The notes beneath the pieces are model-generated. The model searched no databases and had not been told where the DNA came from. It was given only the letters and a program-made list of their open reading frames with translations. Positions 47,071 through 58,351 of a DNA stretch of 64,000 bases are shown here, piece by piece; the stretch's first letter is position 1, and every line of letters begins with the position of its first letter. The DNA is taken from NCBI GenBank assembly GCA_950295325.1, contig OX485807.1:38408440-38472439 (forward strand). The letters run 5' to 3'. Origin of the DNA: Polytrichum commune. Taxonomy: Eukaryota; Streptophyta; Polytrichopsida; Polytrichales; Polytrichaceae. Position numbers and translations under genes: made by a program.

Positions 47071-49267
47071 TCATATTTCGGAGTTCAACTTTGTCTTAAA
47101 ATAGCCATTTACATGATACAATCTACCCTCTCTAAGTGTTACCTCTCGGGAGTATCAAATTTGTAACATGTATGGAATTCTAACACAATGTCAGTTCAAG
47201 AGGATGGGCAATTCAAAAAAAATTAACACTTACAAGAGTAACATTTATGTGGTAAATATAGAGTCATTAGTAGTTGTTATAAAATATTGTCACATGTAGT
47301 AATAATAATAATAATAACTTACACTTACTTAGTGACCAAAAAAAAGAAGTTTATTGTTGTTTGATGAGACTCTTGAATATGGGAAATAATGATGGATGAT
47401 TCTTAAGAGAAGCGTTGTGCCCCAAGTTGACTAATATTGCTATGTTGTTAATTCATAAATGTAGATAGGGTTGTCATTGCTTGCTACGCTCGCAAAAGTG
47501 AACTCGGGGAGTTCACTAGACATGTATATATGTATACACGTGCGTGACAAGGGTATTTATTCAAGGGGTATTTAATTATCCATCCTTTGATTTTTTGTAC
47601 CGTATTATTATATAATTTGCTAATTTATTGTTTTTTAAATGACCCTATAATTACTTTTAAATTTGTTGAAGCTCTAATTTTGAGCTAGGTATGTTCATTA
47701 TAATTATTTGATTTTGCTCCAAAACACAACAAGGGTTTACATTAAGAGTATTCATAAACAGTTTCAAACAACAAGATCAACCCATGTTCCTCAATCAAGT
47801 TACATGCATACTTAAACACAATGGTACTGAGTGTAAAAAAAACAATTAAAACGCCAACAACAAAGCAAGCAAAAATAGGGTCCATGCAATAATGTCGAAG
47901 GGTATAGAGTTAATACTACAACATTCTGCTTGAAGTAGACAAACACAAGACCAACCAAAACTCCTAGTTTTTCATCCAAAATCTTCCCGCCTCCGAACAC
48001 AAAGGACAACTTATTTCAAAAAAAACCTAGGATCCTTAAATCCTACGGTATATTTTTACAAATATTTTAAAAATATGCATTATTTGTATCAAGCCTATAT
48101 TATTTATAATAAAAAATTTATCATACATAATCACCTATATTACTTCTAAGAAAATTCTAATTTTTTCCTTTTGTGAATATAAATTACCCTATATTTTCCC
48201 GCACGTTGTTTTCTAATATTATCGCACTGAACTCCCCGAGAAAGTGAAACATTAGGAACTACCATTTCACTAATTTTTGAATCTTCCTCAATAAGTGGTG
48301 TGTTGAGGCAAGCATTAGCTGAAAATGCCATTGTGATTATTATGGGTGGAGCAATGTTGGGATTGGTTGGGGCAAAGGGGGGAAAAACTTTACCAACATT
48401 GTTAATTCGGGTGTTGCCAAGTTGCAGCGCCTTGCGATTCCCATGTTTAGAAAGCGGTGAGAGTAACCACCAAACTAAAGATTGTCATTATCTCAATAGG
48501 GATTGATTGCCCCTTCACTTGCCATTGCCTCAAAGAAAATTGGTAGAGACTGAAACATCAAAATCAAAGAAATTGAAGAAAGAAAGGCATTGATGGTTGA
48601 GATTAGAGAGAGAGAGATTACTCAGCTAATGAGTTGTGTTCAACTACCATGACTTTAGATTCGTTTGAAGCAATGGGATTCCGGCATTCGGAATCTTTAT
48701 TCTTGAATTTATTGTTAAGCCCATGAATGCAACTCAACAATTGAGGAGTGCTATGACAAGTATCCTAACTCTTACTTTTACGTCAGACGCCCCATTTACA
48801 TGGGTCTAGTAGTAGCCAGTCATAGGCAGTTCTTACACATATTCACCGAAACCTTCACTCATCATAACATTATCAAACAGCGGGCGTTCGTTCATGTGTG
48901 GGCCATGATAATATAACCATGAGATGCCCCAACCTAGAGCAGATTCAAACCTAATCTGAATCTCCTTGCATTAATCTTAGTAATGTTGTGATCCTCTTGC
49001 ACTAATCTCAGATCTCTTCATTCATCCGATAACCAGAAACGACAACCTTGAGAACTTCTTCTGTCTGTCAACAGAGGTAGGTTAGATTATTCCATCACAA
49101 CCTCATGTCCATTCCTTGCATTAGAAGAAAGAACCCACGCCAAACCTTCTGACTAAAATGCTACTGCACATATTCCACCTCGTACTGTGTCTATTTCTCA
49201 CCCCAACTCCTCATACAGATGTACCCTCCCTTGGATCTATTTTGCAGTCCAGTCTCTCAGACTTAGG
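47071..49267. other. gene-free AT-rich region
   Basis: It includes a TAA microsatellite near 47301-47318 and two copies of 'ctccccgag' type sequence around 47495 and 48230. No exon is supported; the minus-strand frame 48146-48331 starts MAFSANACLNTPL but has no recognisable feature. Confidence 0.45.
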
Positions 49268-49665
49268 GCCGCTTCACACTATGGCCGTTGAAGTCGAGAG
49301 GCTATGGGATTGAGTGGCCAAACTATGTTGAGAGTCCAAAGAAATGGGCTGAAAATGGCCAATAAAATATAGGAATTGGAGCCTTTGGAGGAGACATAGT
49401 GTGAAGCCTCCAAAGGCCAAGCCCAAAGTCCAAACCCAAAAGAGCATCCCACTTAATTCTTTCTCCAAAACAACCCCTCCAATCTAAAGGCCAAGATCTT
49501 ATCAATGATTGATTTTTTTTATGGAAAACAACCGACAGCCTCTTGACCATAGTTTGGGTTTCCATTCCCATCCAACCCAAACTTCCTTCGAGAGTTCGTT
49601 GCCTTCTTCAAAATGTAATCATTTTAAATTGCGACAGCCTTTGGACTTTGGCCTTAGTGTGAAGG
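49268..49665. mobile_element. MITE related to family M
   Basis: The left end reads gccgcttcacactatggcc; the right end, reverse-complemented, reads cttcacactaaggcc. Sub-terminal sequences on both sides mention 'gaggcc' and 'ccaaagg' in inverted order. It is about 400 bp and non-coding. Confidence 0.6.
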
Positions 49666-49731
49666 GTCGAGAGGCCGAACTCTTGGTTTCTTGCAATATG
49701 ATTGATGGAAATTGATGGCCTCTTGACCTTC

Positions 49732-49792
49732 GGCCACAGTGCAGTTGATTTCATTACAGTCATGTGGAAACGAAACCAACTGCACTGTTTGT
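49732..49792. repeat. hairpin
   Basis: 'cacagtgcagttgatttc' and 'gaaaccaactgcactgt' are near-perfect inverted arms separated by about 20 bp. It could be a very small foldback element or a small-RNA hairpin. Nothing else supports transcription. Confidence 0.5.
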
Positions 49793-50421
49793 TTAGTCAC
49801 TGAACACAGTGAGTGATGCCAGACTTCACGTGCAGATGAAGCAGATTCCATCTCTCCACACTTTCCTCATTGTGAAGTTTGTGGTAGTACTTAGTCAAAT
49901 TAGAGTGGCTACCAGGCCACCATATATACTTCGAAGGCCACTTGCTTCAGAGTCAAGCACAAACCTGTCTTCACATGCGGAGTGGCTACTCATACAAACT
50001 GTCTTTTGGCCTCTAACGAGCAGACTTGACCAAGAAACCGCCAACCACTGGGCTTGTTCACTTAATCACACAGGAGCGCGAAAAAAAATATATATATATG
50101 AATCAACATCTATGGAGCAGTTTTTTTTAGTGTTTAGAGTTCGAAGAAGAGCCACTCCCTGCAATAATCTTGCTTCAGATGTGGTCCGCACGTGTGCGCA
50201 TATTCCCACACCGTTTCAATGAGTGTTGGTGGAGTACACGGACTCGCATACTTGTTATCGGTGTCAATAGAAAAGTTGGATCGATAAGAGGAGGTGAGTG
50301 ATCCTAAGTTCTTCGTACTAGAAGTAGAAATCACCTAGGAAATATATCTATAGTCTAATGCTTGTGTTTCCTCCTCACATGTATTTGGATTTCTCGCATT
50401 CTTCCCAATACCTTCGGCTCA

Positions 50422-50561
50422 ATGGCCGGGTCAACGACCTTGCCCTTCGCCATAGCAGCAACACTTTGTGCCTACTTCTTGCTAATCTCCCTTGTTGTAT
50501 GTGTTGCTCTTCCTCTGTGTATAACGCTTACCTCCAAGCCTTTTGGAAGACTAGTCTTAAG
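50422..50561 (+). CDS. possible first exon of a small hydrophobic or secreted protein
   Basis: ATG 50422 opens a frame starting MAGSTTLPFAIAATLCAYFL and continuing through a Leu/Val-rich stretch, which looks like a signal anchor or signal peptide. It reaches AAG|GTAGTA, a plausible donor. I found no downstream exon. A competing frame over the same bases (50358-50753) is longer but has no recognisable feature. Weak candidate. Confidence 0.22.
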
Positions 50562-50852
50562 GTAGTATTTATGTCTTCCCATTTAGTATGTTCTAAGACT
50601 CACAAATTGAGAGAGACAAACAAACAAACAAAGATCCAAAAATCTAGGATTTTTGAGGTCAATTGGGTCACAAATTTGACTAAATTGGGTATGTGTTTGT
50701 TAGTCAACAAACACATGTCGATTGGGTCGCAAACGGACGAAGTGTGTTGGTGACATGTTTATTTGAAGTTTTTATTTCCTTCAATATTTATCAATGAGGT
50801 GTGTTGTATTAATAGAATGCCTAAATAAGTAGGTGAGAATAATTTCGGGTAC

Positions 50853-51420
50853 CTATGATGCACCAACTATATTTGAGATATCTTCCTCAGTTTGGACATA
50901 AGGATGATTGAGATCACACTCAACTTCAAAATGCACATATTTGTGTGCACTCATAGTCACTACATATTCACTCTCCCCTTCTCTACGTGATGATTGAGAT
51001 ATTCTATCTACGTTTACAAGAAGAATCAGGAATTTTTTGTATCTACGCAAACATTGGCACTCAACCCTTCTCAATCTCACAACAAAGTCAAGGCCTACAT
51101 AAGATTCTAGTGGTATTTTTTTCACTTGCGCTACTTGATTGGAGTATAGAGCAAACCAAGTAAATACCGGTAGCACTTGACACATGTGCAATCACAAGAA
51201 TGAAAGTCATTAGACAAGAAACTAAGGTATGAAATAGACATTGGTAGACATACCTATGACTGAACCAACAAAAATCTAAGTATCCAAATCTCTTTTGAGA
51301 CTCAACAATAGAACTCCCCACCACCCTAATGAAAGGTTCTACATGTGAATCAATTTGGATAATCAAATTAGTGAGGCTCACTCTCCACCCTCCAACATTA
51401 TCACTTAGAGTAGTGGCCAT
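50853..51420 (-). CDS. hypothetical two-exon protein (weak)
   Basis: Two minus-strand open stretches lie end to end. The first starts MATTLSDNVGGWRVSLTNLI near 51420 and stays open past a possible donor at the GTATGT near 51255. The second, in another frame, runs to 50853 and ends with an acidic stretch (TEEDISNIVGAS). Joined through an intron they would give about 130-150 residues. I recognise no family. Low coding density nearby makes chance a real alternative. Confidence 0.25.
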
Positions 51421-52496
51421 AATTTCACATCATTAAAGTACATGTTTCATGGATTTTGGTGCAAATAACAGTTATAAAATTTAAATCAACAAAGAAAGGA
51501 GTAAATTTATGTATAACACAATGAAAGATAACACTTACTAGTGTATTATTCAAGGGAGTATAATACTTATAACAAAATAACACTTAGACATGGTAAACTA
51601 TATAGTATAATTGACTTCGTTACCACCTTCACAATGGATGAGTTTACGTAGGGTGATTTTCCATGTACATCACTCACCCACTAGATTCTAGTGTGAATAA
51701 GGACAAACCCGCCCAAATGTAGAGGGAATCTAGTGGGGTAGGGTTCGTATGTACCAACTAGCAACTCCCATCTTCTCAAATCCGGGTCCACACGAACCTC
51801 CTCCTCCAAGTTAAAGCCTCCTCCTCCTTCCAAAACCAATCATCAAAATCTCCAGTAACCAACACTTGTAAGTTAGAGAACCTTTAGTGGGTGCATAGAG
51901 GTCTAGCGATCCATGTCCACAACAGTGCCTGGAAAGCTTTTGGGCATAGTCGGTCAAGATCCTAGTGATTCTAAATCCAACCGGTTACGTGTTGACATCT
52001 TCCGGTTAGGCTTCATTCACTTGAGGTGTATTCTATAGATTCCTCTAAAATGATCAGTAATTCTACTAAAGTCTCAAAGTTCAACCAGTTATTTCTCAAA
52101 CTCAACCGGTTCATCTGTAACTAACCGCCGGTTCTCCCCGAGCCCTAGTCCACAACCCTCCACATTCTAACGAACTGCCAGAATGTGGTTGAATAACAGC
52201 TTGTGCTTACCAACATGCAAACACCTCTGACCCACTCTTTTCTAGAATCTCGTGGGCGAGCGGCCCACATGGAAACTCACCCTTAGACGCCACGAATTCG
52301 TAGCCAGTTTGCCCGACTATCTACTTGACTTCCTTACACGGTGAAGGAGATGGAGCACGTTGGGGATGGTGTGCTGAGCTGGCAAGGCATTATAGGAGGG
52401 CATTGGCCAAGCCAACCCGGGAAAGATGGCTCCAAACGACCTCACAATGGGGATCTATGTCGGTAATTATTCACCACTTTAGACCCTTTAAATATC

Positions 52497-52530
52497 CCCT
52501 CCCCCCCCCCCCCACGCACACACACACACT
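52497..52530. repeat. C-run followed by (CA)n
   Basis: About fifteen cytosines are followed by CACGCACACACACACAC. Similar C-runs occur at 14118, 24611, 28135, 41155 and 61859. Confidence 0.9.
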
Positions 52531-53931
52531 TTCAAGGCCCCACAAATCCATCAAGGGCATTGATTGATGGATGCCGTGAAGACAAAAGATTCTCGCGGGA
52601 TGAAAATGGAGCAAAGCCCGAAAAAATCTTCGGAAGGTGCCGGAGGCCGACACGAGGGCGCACATTTCATTATTTGACAATGAACGTGCTTGCTAAGAAC
52701 ACTATTTACGGCTATGGCAATTGAGCCTTTGTCATTATCGACCCATAGAATGCAAGTTTTGTGGCCGCTAAACTTGTATGTCCATGTTTAAGTGGAGTCT
52801 AAGTAGTGCTAGTAGTTGTGGACCTTGGGTGTGACAAAGACCAAGATTGTAGTTGTGACAAGCACTATAAGGTTCATGTGGTCGTCCCGCTGGACCATGT
52901 CACTAGGTTCAACTTTTTCACACAAAAGTGGGAGAAAGTGGTTGAAGTCATTATCGTGTTCATGTGATTTCCAACACAACTAGGGAACTTCATTATATGT
53001 TTCTCAATTAAGGGGCCTCCAGTGAGACCAACCATCATGATGACTTAGCCGTTGCGAACTTTAAAGAGTTGCAAAATTTGCGAGGGGGGTTGGAGGGTTG
53101 ATTCCATAAGGTGTCATTATAAAAGGTAGTCATTCCCTACTTATTTGTGAAGGATGACCAAGGAGGGGGTGTCAAGATAATCCACTCACACACGTCTAAC
53201 GCCCGATGTCTCAGGACGTCAAGGACCTCCCCCCCTGGCACGCAAGTTTGGGAGGCACTATTTCCTGCACTTTGACGTAGAAGACCAAGAACATTCATCG
53301 ACCACTCACCGAGTTCTACACGGTCATTGAACATTCTGAAACATTCAACGACTCTCAAACATAACATGACAAAAGACCAAACCACCTTCCTCATCACAAC
53401 TCCCATTTTTCTACCATTGGTGAGAACTTTATCAATTTCTCATCCTTGTGTGTGAGTCATGACTTCCTACTAGAATATCACACCCGAACGCTGGACGTTT
53501 TTGAATGTTCAAAGTCATTAAAACTTTTTGCACTCACACATACACACGACTACTTTTTGAAATGTCGACCGTTCCATAAAACATTGCTATGAAGGAAATG
53601 GGAGTGGGTTGGAAAATGTGAACGGGTTCTCCATTTGGGTGGCACAAAATGTTTGGCTTCTCCATTTTTTGGCTAGTTTGTCACCTTGATTTTTATTCTT
53701 ATTACATTTAATGCGAGCGGGACTTTGAGGAGTTGGACAGGGTGGGAGCCTTGGGCAATGTTTGTTAGTAAGGAAGAGAGAAATTGTCAGGTTGTGGTAG
53801 TTGTGGTGGGCTGATCATGAGAAACTTTGCAGTTGCATAAAAGATAGAGAAATGATATCAGGTTGTTAGTTAAGATGTAAGTTGTTAGTGCACGGTGAAG
53901 TAGAGAGGTTGCCTTGTGGAAAGCTATAATG

Positions 53932-54420
53932 AGGGCCACTTCACACACGAGCCAAGAGCCATGACCATGAAATTGTGAGAGCCCATTAGAAAGTGTCCAA
54001 AGGCCGTCCCAAGACACATCCAAAATCATGTAGTGCGGTCACGGATCCTCAAGTGTAGTGTGAAGTCATATGTGACTGGACCTTCAACCAAATGCTATTT
54101 CAATGAATTTTTATTCACGCGGGTCCTCACACATGATAAAATAGAATAAATCAACGGTTGTGAACATTCAAAGTGCTTGGTCTCCCGGTTTTGTGTTAGG
54201 CCTACCTCCAAGAGGTGGGTTTTGAAAATAGTCCGAGTGGCCATGACACATGATCATGTAGGAATCCATGTAGACTTTACATCCATCTTGCATTCACATA
54301 CTTTGTTGGTCCCCCAAGCGTGGTGTGAAGCGAACTTGGACCAGCTCCGCCATTTCCACCAATGAGAGTGCTTGCATTGCAATGGTCACGGGCATTCAGT
54401 CTTGTGTGTGAAGCGGCCCT
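53932..54420 (-). mobile_element. MITE family M, intact copy b
   Basis: The left end is AGGGCCACTTCACACACGAG; the right end, reverse-complemented, is AGGGCCGCTTCACACACAAG. At 489 bp it is inverted relative to 44098-44563, sharing blocks such as 'ccatgtagactttacatcc', 'gataaaatagaataaatcaa' and 'accttcaaccaaatgctatt' (complement in the other copy). Confidence 0.85.
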
Positions 54421-57400
54421 GAGCTTCCCATGGAGTATGCTTTATCATCTGGGTAGACAAGCGTTCATTTCTTCTTGATGCTATGGAGGATAGATTACGT
54501 AGTTGACCGCTATCACTACAAGCATATGAGTCCTCAGTAATTGACCTATGTCATTAAAAAGTTGTCCTCTGTCACTGAAAAATCTACAAATCTATCATCG
54601 TGGTAGATTTGCATTCTTTTTTTAATGACGTAGGATGATTATCAAGGACTCAGATGTTGGGAGTGCGTGGAGTCAAAATTGGATTCCATGACGGACATGT
54701 TTTTGCAAATGCTTTGTAGTACATGAGGATGTTGATGGGTGGGTTTGTGGGAAGGGGAAGAGAGGGGAAGAAGTTGGGATGGGAGTGGTTTCTTCTACCT
54801 TCTAGAGGTGGTGGTAATGGGATGTTATTTAAAATCCATCACAAATTGCATAACATTACTCAAAGTTGGGGTTGTGCATTGTGGGTCTGGGAATCCGCTT
54901 TGCATAATGTCGCCTCATTTTCATTTGCTCAACATAGCATATTGTAGAGTGTAAAACTGGCAAAAATGTTCATGCGTACGTTTATGACCATGAAGCAAGG
55001 CAGTGTGTATGTTTGACAAATTTCATTTGACGTTCAACTTCAAATCCAAGTGTCTCATGATATTTCCGAAAAGAAAAATAAATGTCAATTGACATCTATA
55101 ATTTCTTTTAAAATGTCACCTCAATATCACATGCCTAGTAGTATGTATCATTCCAATTTTTAATGTATCAATTGATGTGTGGTTTTTTTCTTCACAAGTC
55201 GCATTATATGTCAAATTATAAAATGTGCATGTCAATTGACGTGCATTTTTTTATAACAAGTTTTTGTATGTCCAATGTCAAAAACTTGCGAAAACTTTGT
55301 CAAAAAAATACACATTGAACGGGGGTGGCCAGCTTTGCTACCTGCTGCATTAGACTCCACACCAGGCTAGGGAACTGGTTGCGGCCTCCCCATTTAAAGA
55401 GAGTTACCGGCCCTACACATGGCACATAGATCCCCATTATTCCCATATCTAAAGTTAAGAAAAGATGCGTGGGTCTCTTGTTGTATAACTTAATGTTGTG
55501 TGAGGTCTAACCACCTTATCTCATTCTTATGATATTGAAGTTGTACGTACATGCATAACATTACTCAACTCCTTGGTTGCGTTATGTGGGACCAGGTTTC
55601 GAGTTTTAATTCATGGATTCTCCATTTATGGGGAGCACTAAAGTTGTGCACTGTAGAGTTTTCAACAAGTAACTATAATCTATCAGAGTTTTTAAATCGC
55701 AACCTCTTTCTGTGAGAAAAGACCATCATTTAGTTGCTTATGTTGTGCCCACATTTATTGGTGGGCATAGCCAATAGACGCTGCCACCAGGATGGGGCAT
55801 TTCTTTTGGAGTTTTTCACCAATCATTGGATGTAACGTAGTTGGATTATGAGTGTTTGTTGGTTAACTCTTGACTTCCCATGCCCAATTTCTGTCAAATC
55901 TACCAAGAAAATGTGACCCCAATTTTAGCTTATTGTAGCTGAATATATGAAAGTTTTGTCCGCATATCCTACTGTATAGATGTTTGCAGGTTCGAGGTGA
56001 CTACTCACAGTCCAAAATTTAAACGTTCAAGTTATGTTGTGTAGGAGATTATTATAGGAATGTCAATAGTGGTCTTGAGGGGCAACAATTTAGAAATTAA
56101 ATCGGAGTTGGTTTTTTGATTGAACCTCCACTCAAATCCTCTCTAAATGACAAAATCTACCCTCGTTCAAAAGAGGGGCAATATACCTACTCAAATCATA
56201 TCACAAATCTTGCAATTGTTATTTTGTGAATTTTTGGGAACCTTCGCAATTTGAGGCAGTGGTGCCACAACTACGCACCTTCCATACGGAATTACACCCA
56301 CCAACACATGTCCAACTAAAAATTCCAATGGTACATGTTTAGGGTATGTTGTGTTTAAGTGTCATGCAAATTTTGTATATCAATCGCAAACAATTGCGCA
56401 TAGGGATCAACAAACAAACAAAAAACATGTTTAAGATATGTTGCCCCTAAATTATGGAGGTGGCAAATGTCAGGCATGCATTCGTGGAGCGGTTCTACTA
56501 TAAACTAGTTGAGAGCACACTCCCATGTTTCAATTAATCCAAAATAGCCAACTTTGTTGAATCAGAATTATCCACGTGGCAGGGCATAGCATACTTGACA
56601 CATGAACAAGAGGAGTAGTTAAAACAATCCAGAAACCATGTGAACTAAGGTAGAGGGTTTTAAAACCAACACCCCACCCAAAACCAACACCTATAAATGT
56701 CTCCCAATCACCAACACTCTACTACCTTGAACCATTCCCCATGGTGTAGGAGTGTATGGGCCCACGCAGTGACGCTTTTAGGTGCCATTAGTGGCGCCAC
56801 CTCATAGCGACCTTCACTACCTTCGTGTAGGGTAGGTAACGGGCTCCACTCTATCTCGAGTTGATTCAAGGTGGGTTTAGGGTGGCTTGTCAATGCCTAT
56901 TCTAGCCATTCTATACATTGCAAGGGGAGGGATTATAGCCATTCTATTCACAAAGTCATGGAGGTAGGCCCACAAAGCACAAAGGGGATTGGTACCCATG
57001 ATGCAAGGTGATGGTTTTGCAAGCGAAGTAGGTGGGATCGTGGAGGTGGCCATGTGGCTTTGCACACCATTACTAGTTGGTCTTTGATCTAGCTTGGGTC
57101 TAGTATCCAACTATGTTGTGTTGGTCCTAGGCAATGAAGGTGGGGGTCCTCATCATATCCAAGGTCGTCATGCACGGGGCCTATATATTGGTTTAAGGGA
57201 GCTAGTGGTTTTGACTTTGAATATTCATCAAATATCTAATTGAGGCTAAAAATGGTTTTCCTTTCTTTATACCTATGTTTAGAACAAATGCTAATATGAA
57301 TATATATATATAGATATATCAACCATGTAGCCATATGTATGTGCAATAGCTTAAAGTGTTGGTTTAAGCACCCTCTACCTTAGTGTCAAAGGGGTCAAAG

Positions 57401-57467
57401 CAAATTATTCATGACCAAATTATTATGGTCGCATAAGACATTAGGTTAAAGGCTCCGAAAAAGTGCA
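54421..57467. other. gene-free region
   Basis: A stretch at 55555-55740 ('cataacattactcaactc', 'gtgggaccagg', 'agaccatcatttagttgctta') is a dispersed repeat also seen near 2490-2660, 44790-44910 and 62340-62395. An (AT)n tract is at 57300-57312. No exon is supported. Confidence 0.5.
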
Positions 57468-58351
57468 CCATGCTAGTGAGAACCATCCAATGGCTATGCC
57501 CATCAATAAACGCAAGCATGGTATTAGTAATGTTATGTTTTGTTTCCCTAGAATAATTGCACACCATAAGAGGCCAAACCCTTCAAAAGCATCATAATAG
57601 ACTCGTCCACCTTAGGAGCATCGAGGTGGTGCGAGTTGGCACTACTAACACGTACGTACACGAGTTGACATCCTTTGAAAAAACATGTGCCCCATGCTAG
57701 TGGGAACCGTCCAATGGCCATGCCCACCAATAAGCACATGCATGGTATTAATAATGTTACGTTCTGTTTCCCTGGAATGATTGCACACCATAAGAGGCCA
57801 AACCCTTCGAAGCCACCATAATAGACTTGTCCACCTTGGGAGCATCAAGGTGGCACCGGTTGGCACTACTAACACATACACAAGCCGACATCCTTCAAAA
57901 AAACATGTGCCCCATGCTAGCGGGAACCATCCAATGGCTATGCCCACCAATAAGCGCAGGCACGGTATTAGTAATGTTACGTTTCGTTTCCCTAGAATAA
58001 TTGCACACCATAAGAGGCCAAACCCTACGAAGCCACCATAATAGACTCGTCCACCTTAGGAGCATCAAGGTGGCACCGGTTGGCACTACGAACACATACA
58101 CGAGCTGACAACCTTCAAAAAAACATGTGCCCCATGGTAGCGGGAACCATCCAATGGCTATGCCCACCAATAAGCGCATGCACTGTATTAGTAATGCAAT
58201 GTTTTGTTTCCCTTGAATAATTGCAGGCCATAAGAAGCCAAACCCTTCAAAGCCACCATAATAGAGTCGTCCACCTTAGGAGGAGCGTGGTGGCACCGGT
58301 TGGCACTAGTAACACACACACATACACGAGCTGACAGCCTTTGAAAAAACA
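57468..58351 (+). repeat. about 220-bp tandem repeat, four copies
   Basis: Units begin with 'ccatgctag' at 57468, 57692 and 57912, and 'ccatggtag' at 58132 (spacing 224, 220, 220). Each contains 'ccaatggctatgcccaccaa', 'cacaccataagaggccaaac', 'agactcgtccacctta' and 'ggttggcacta'. The unit length is not a multiple of three, and minus-strand frames restart in each unit, so they are not genes. Confidence 0.92.

Noticed and set aside
57548-58179. Several minus-strand frames beginning with similar hydrophobic residues
   Set aside because: Each is the same stretch of the 220-bp tandem unit read again; no frame crosses the array.
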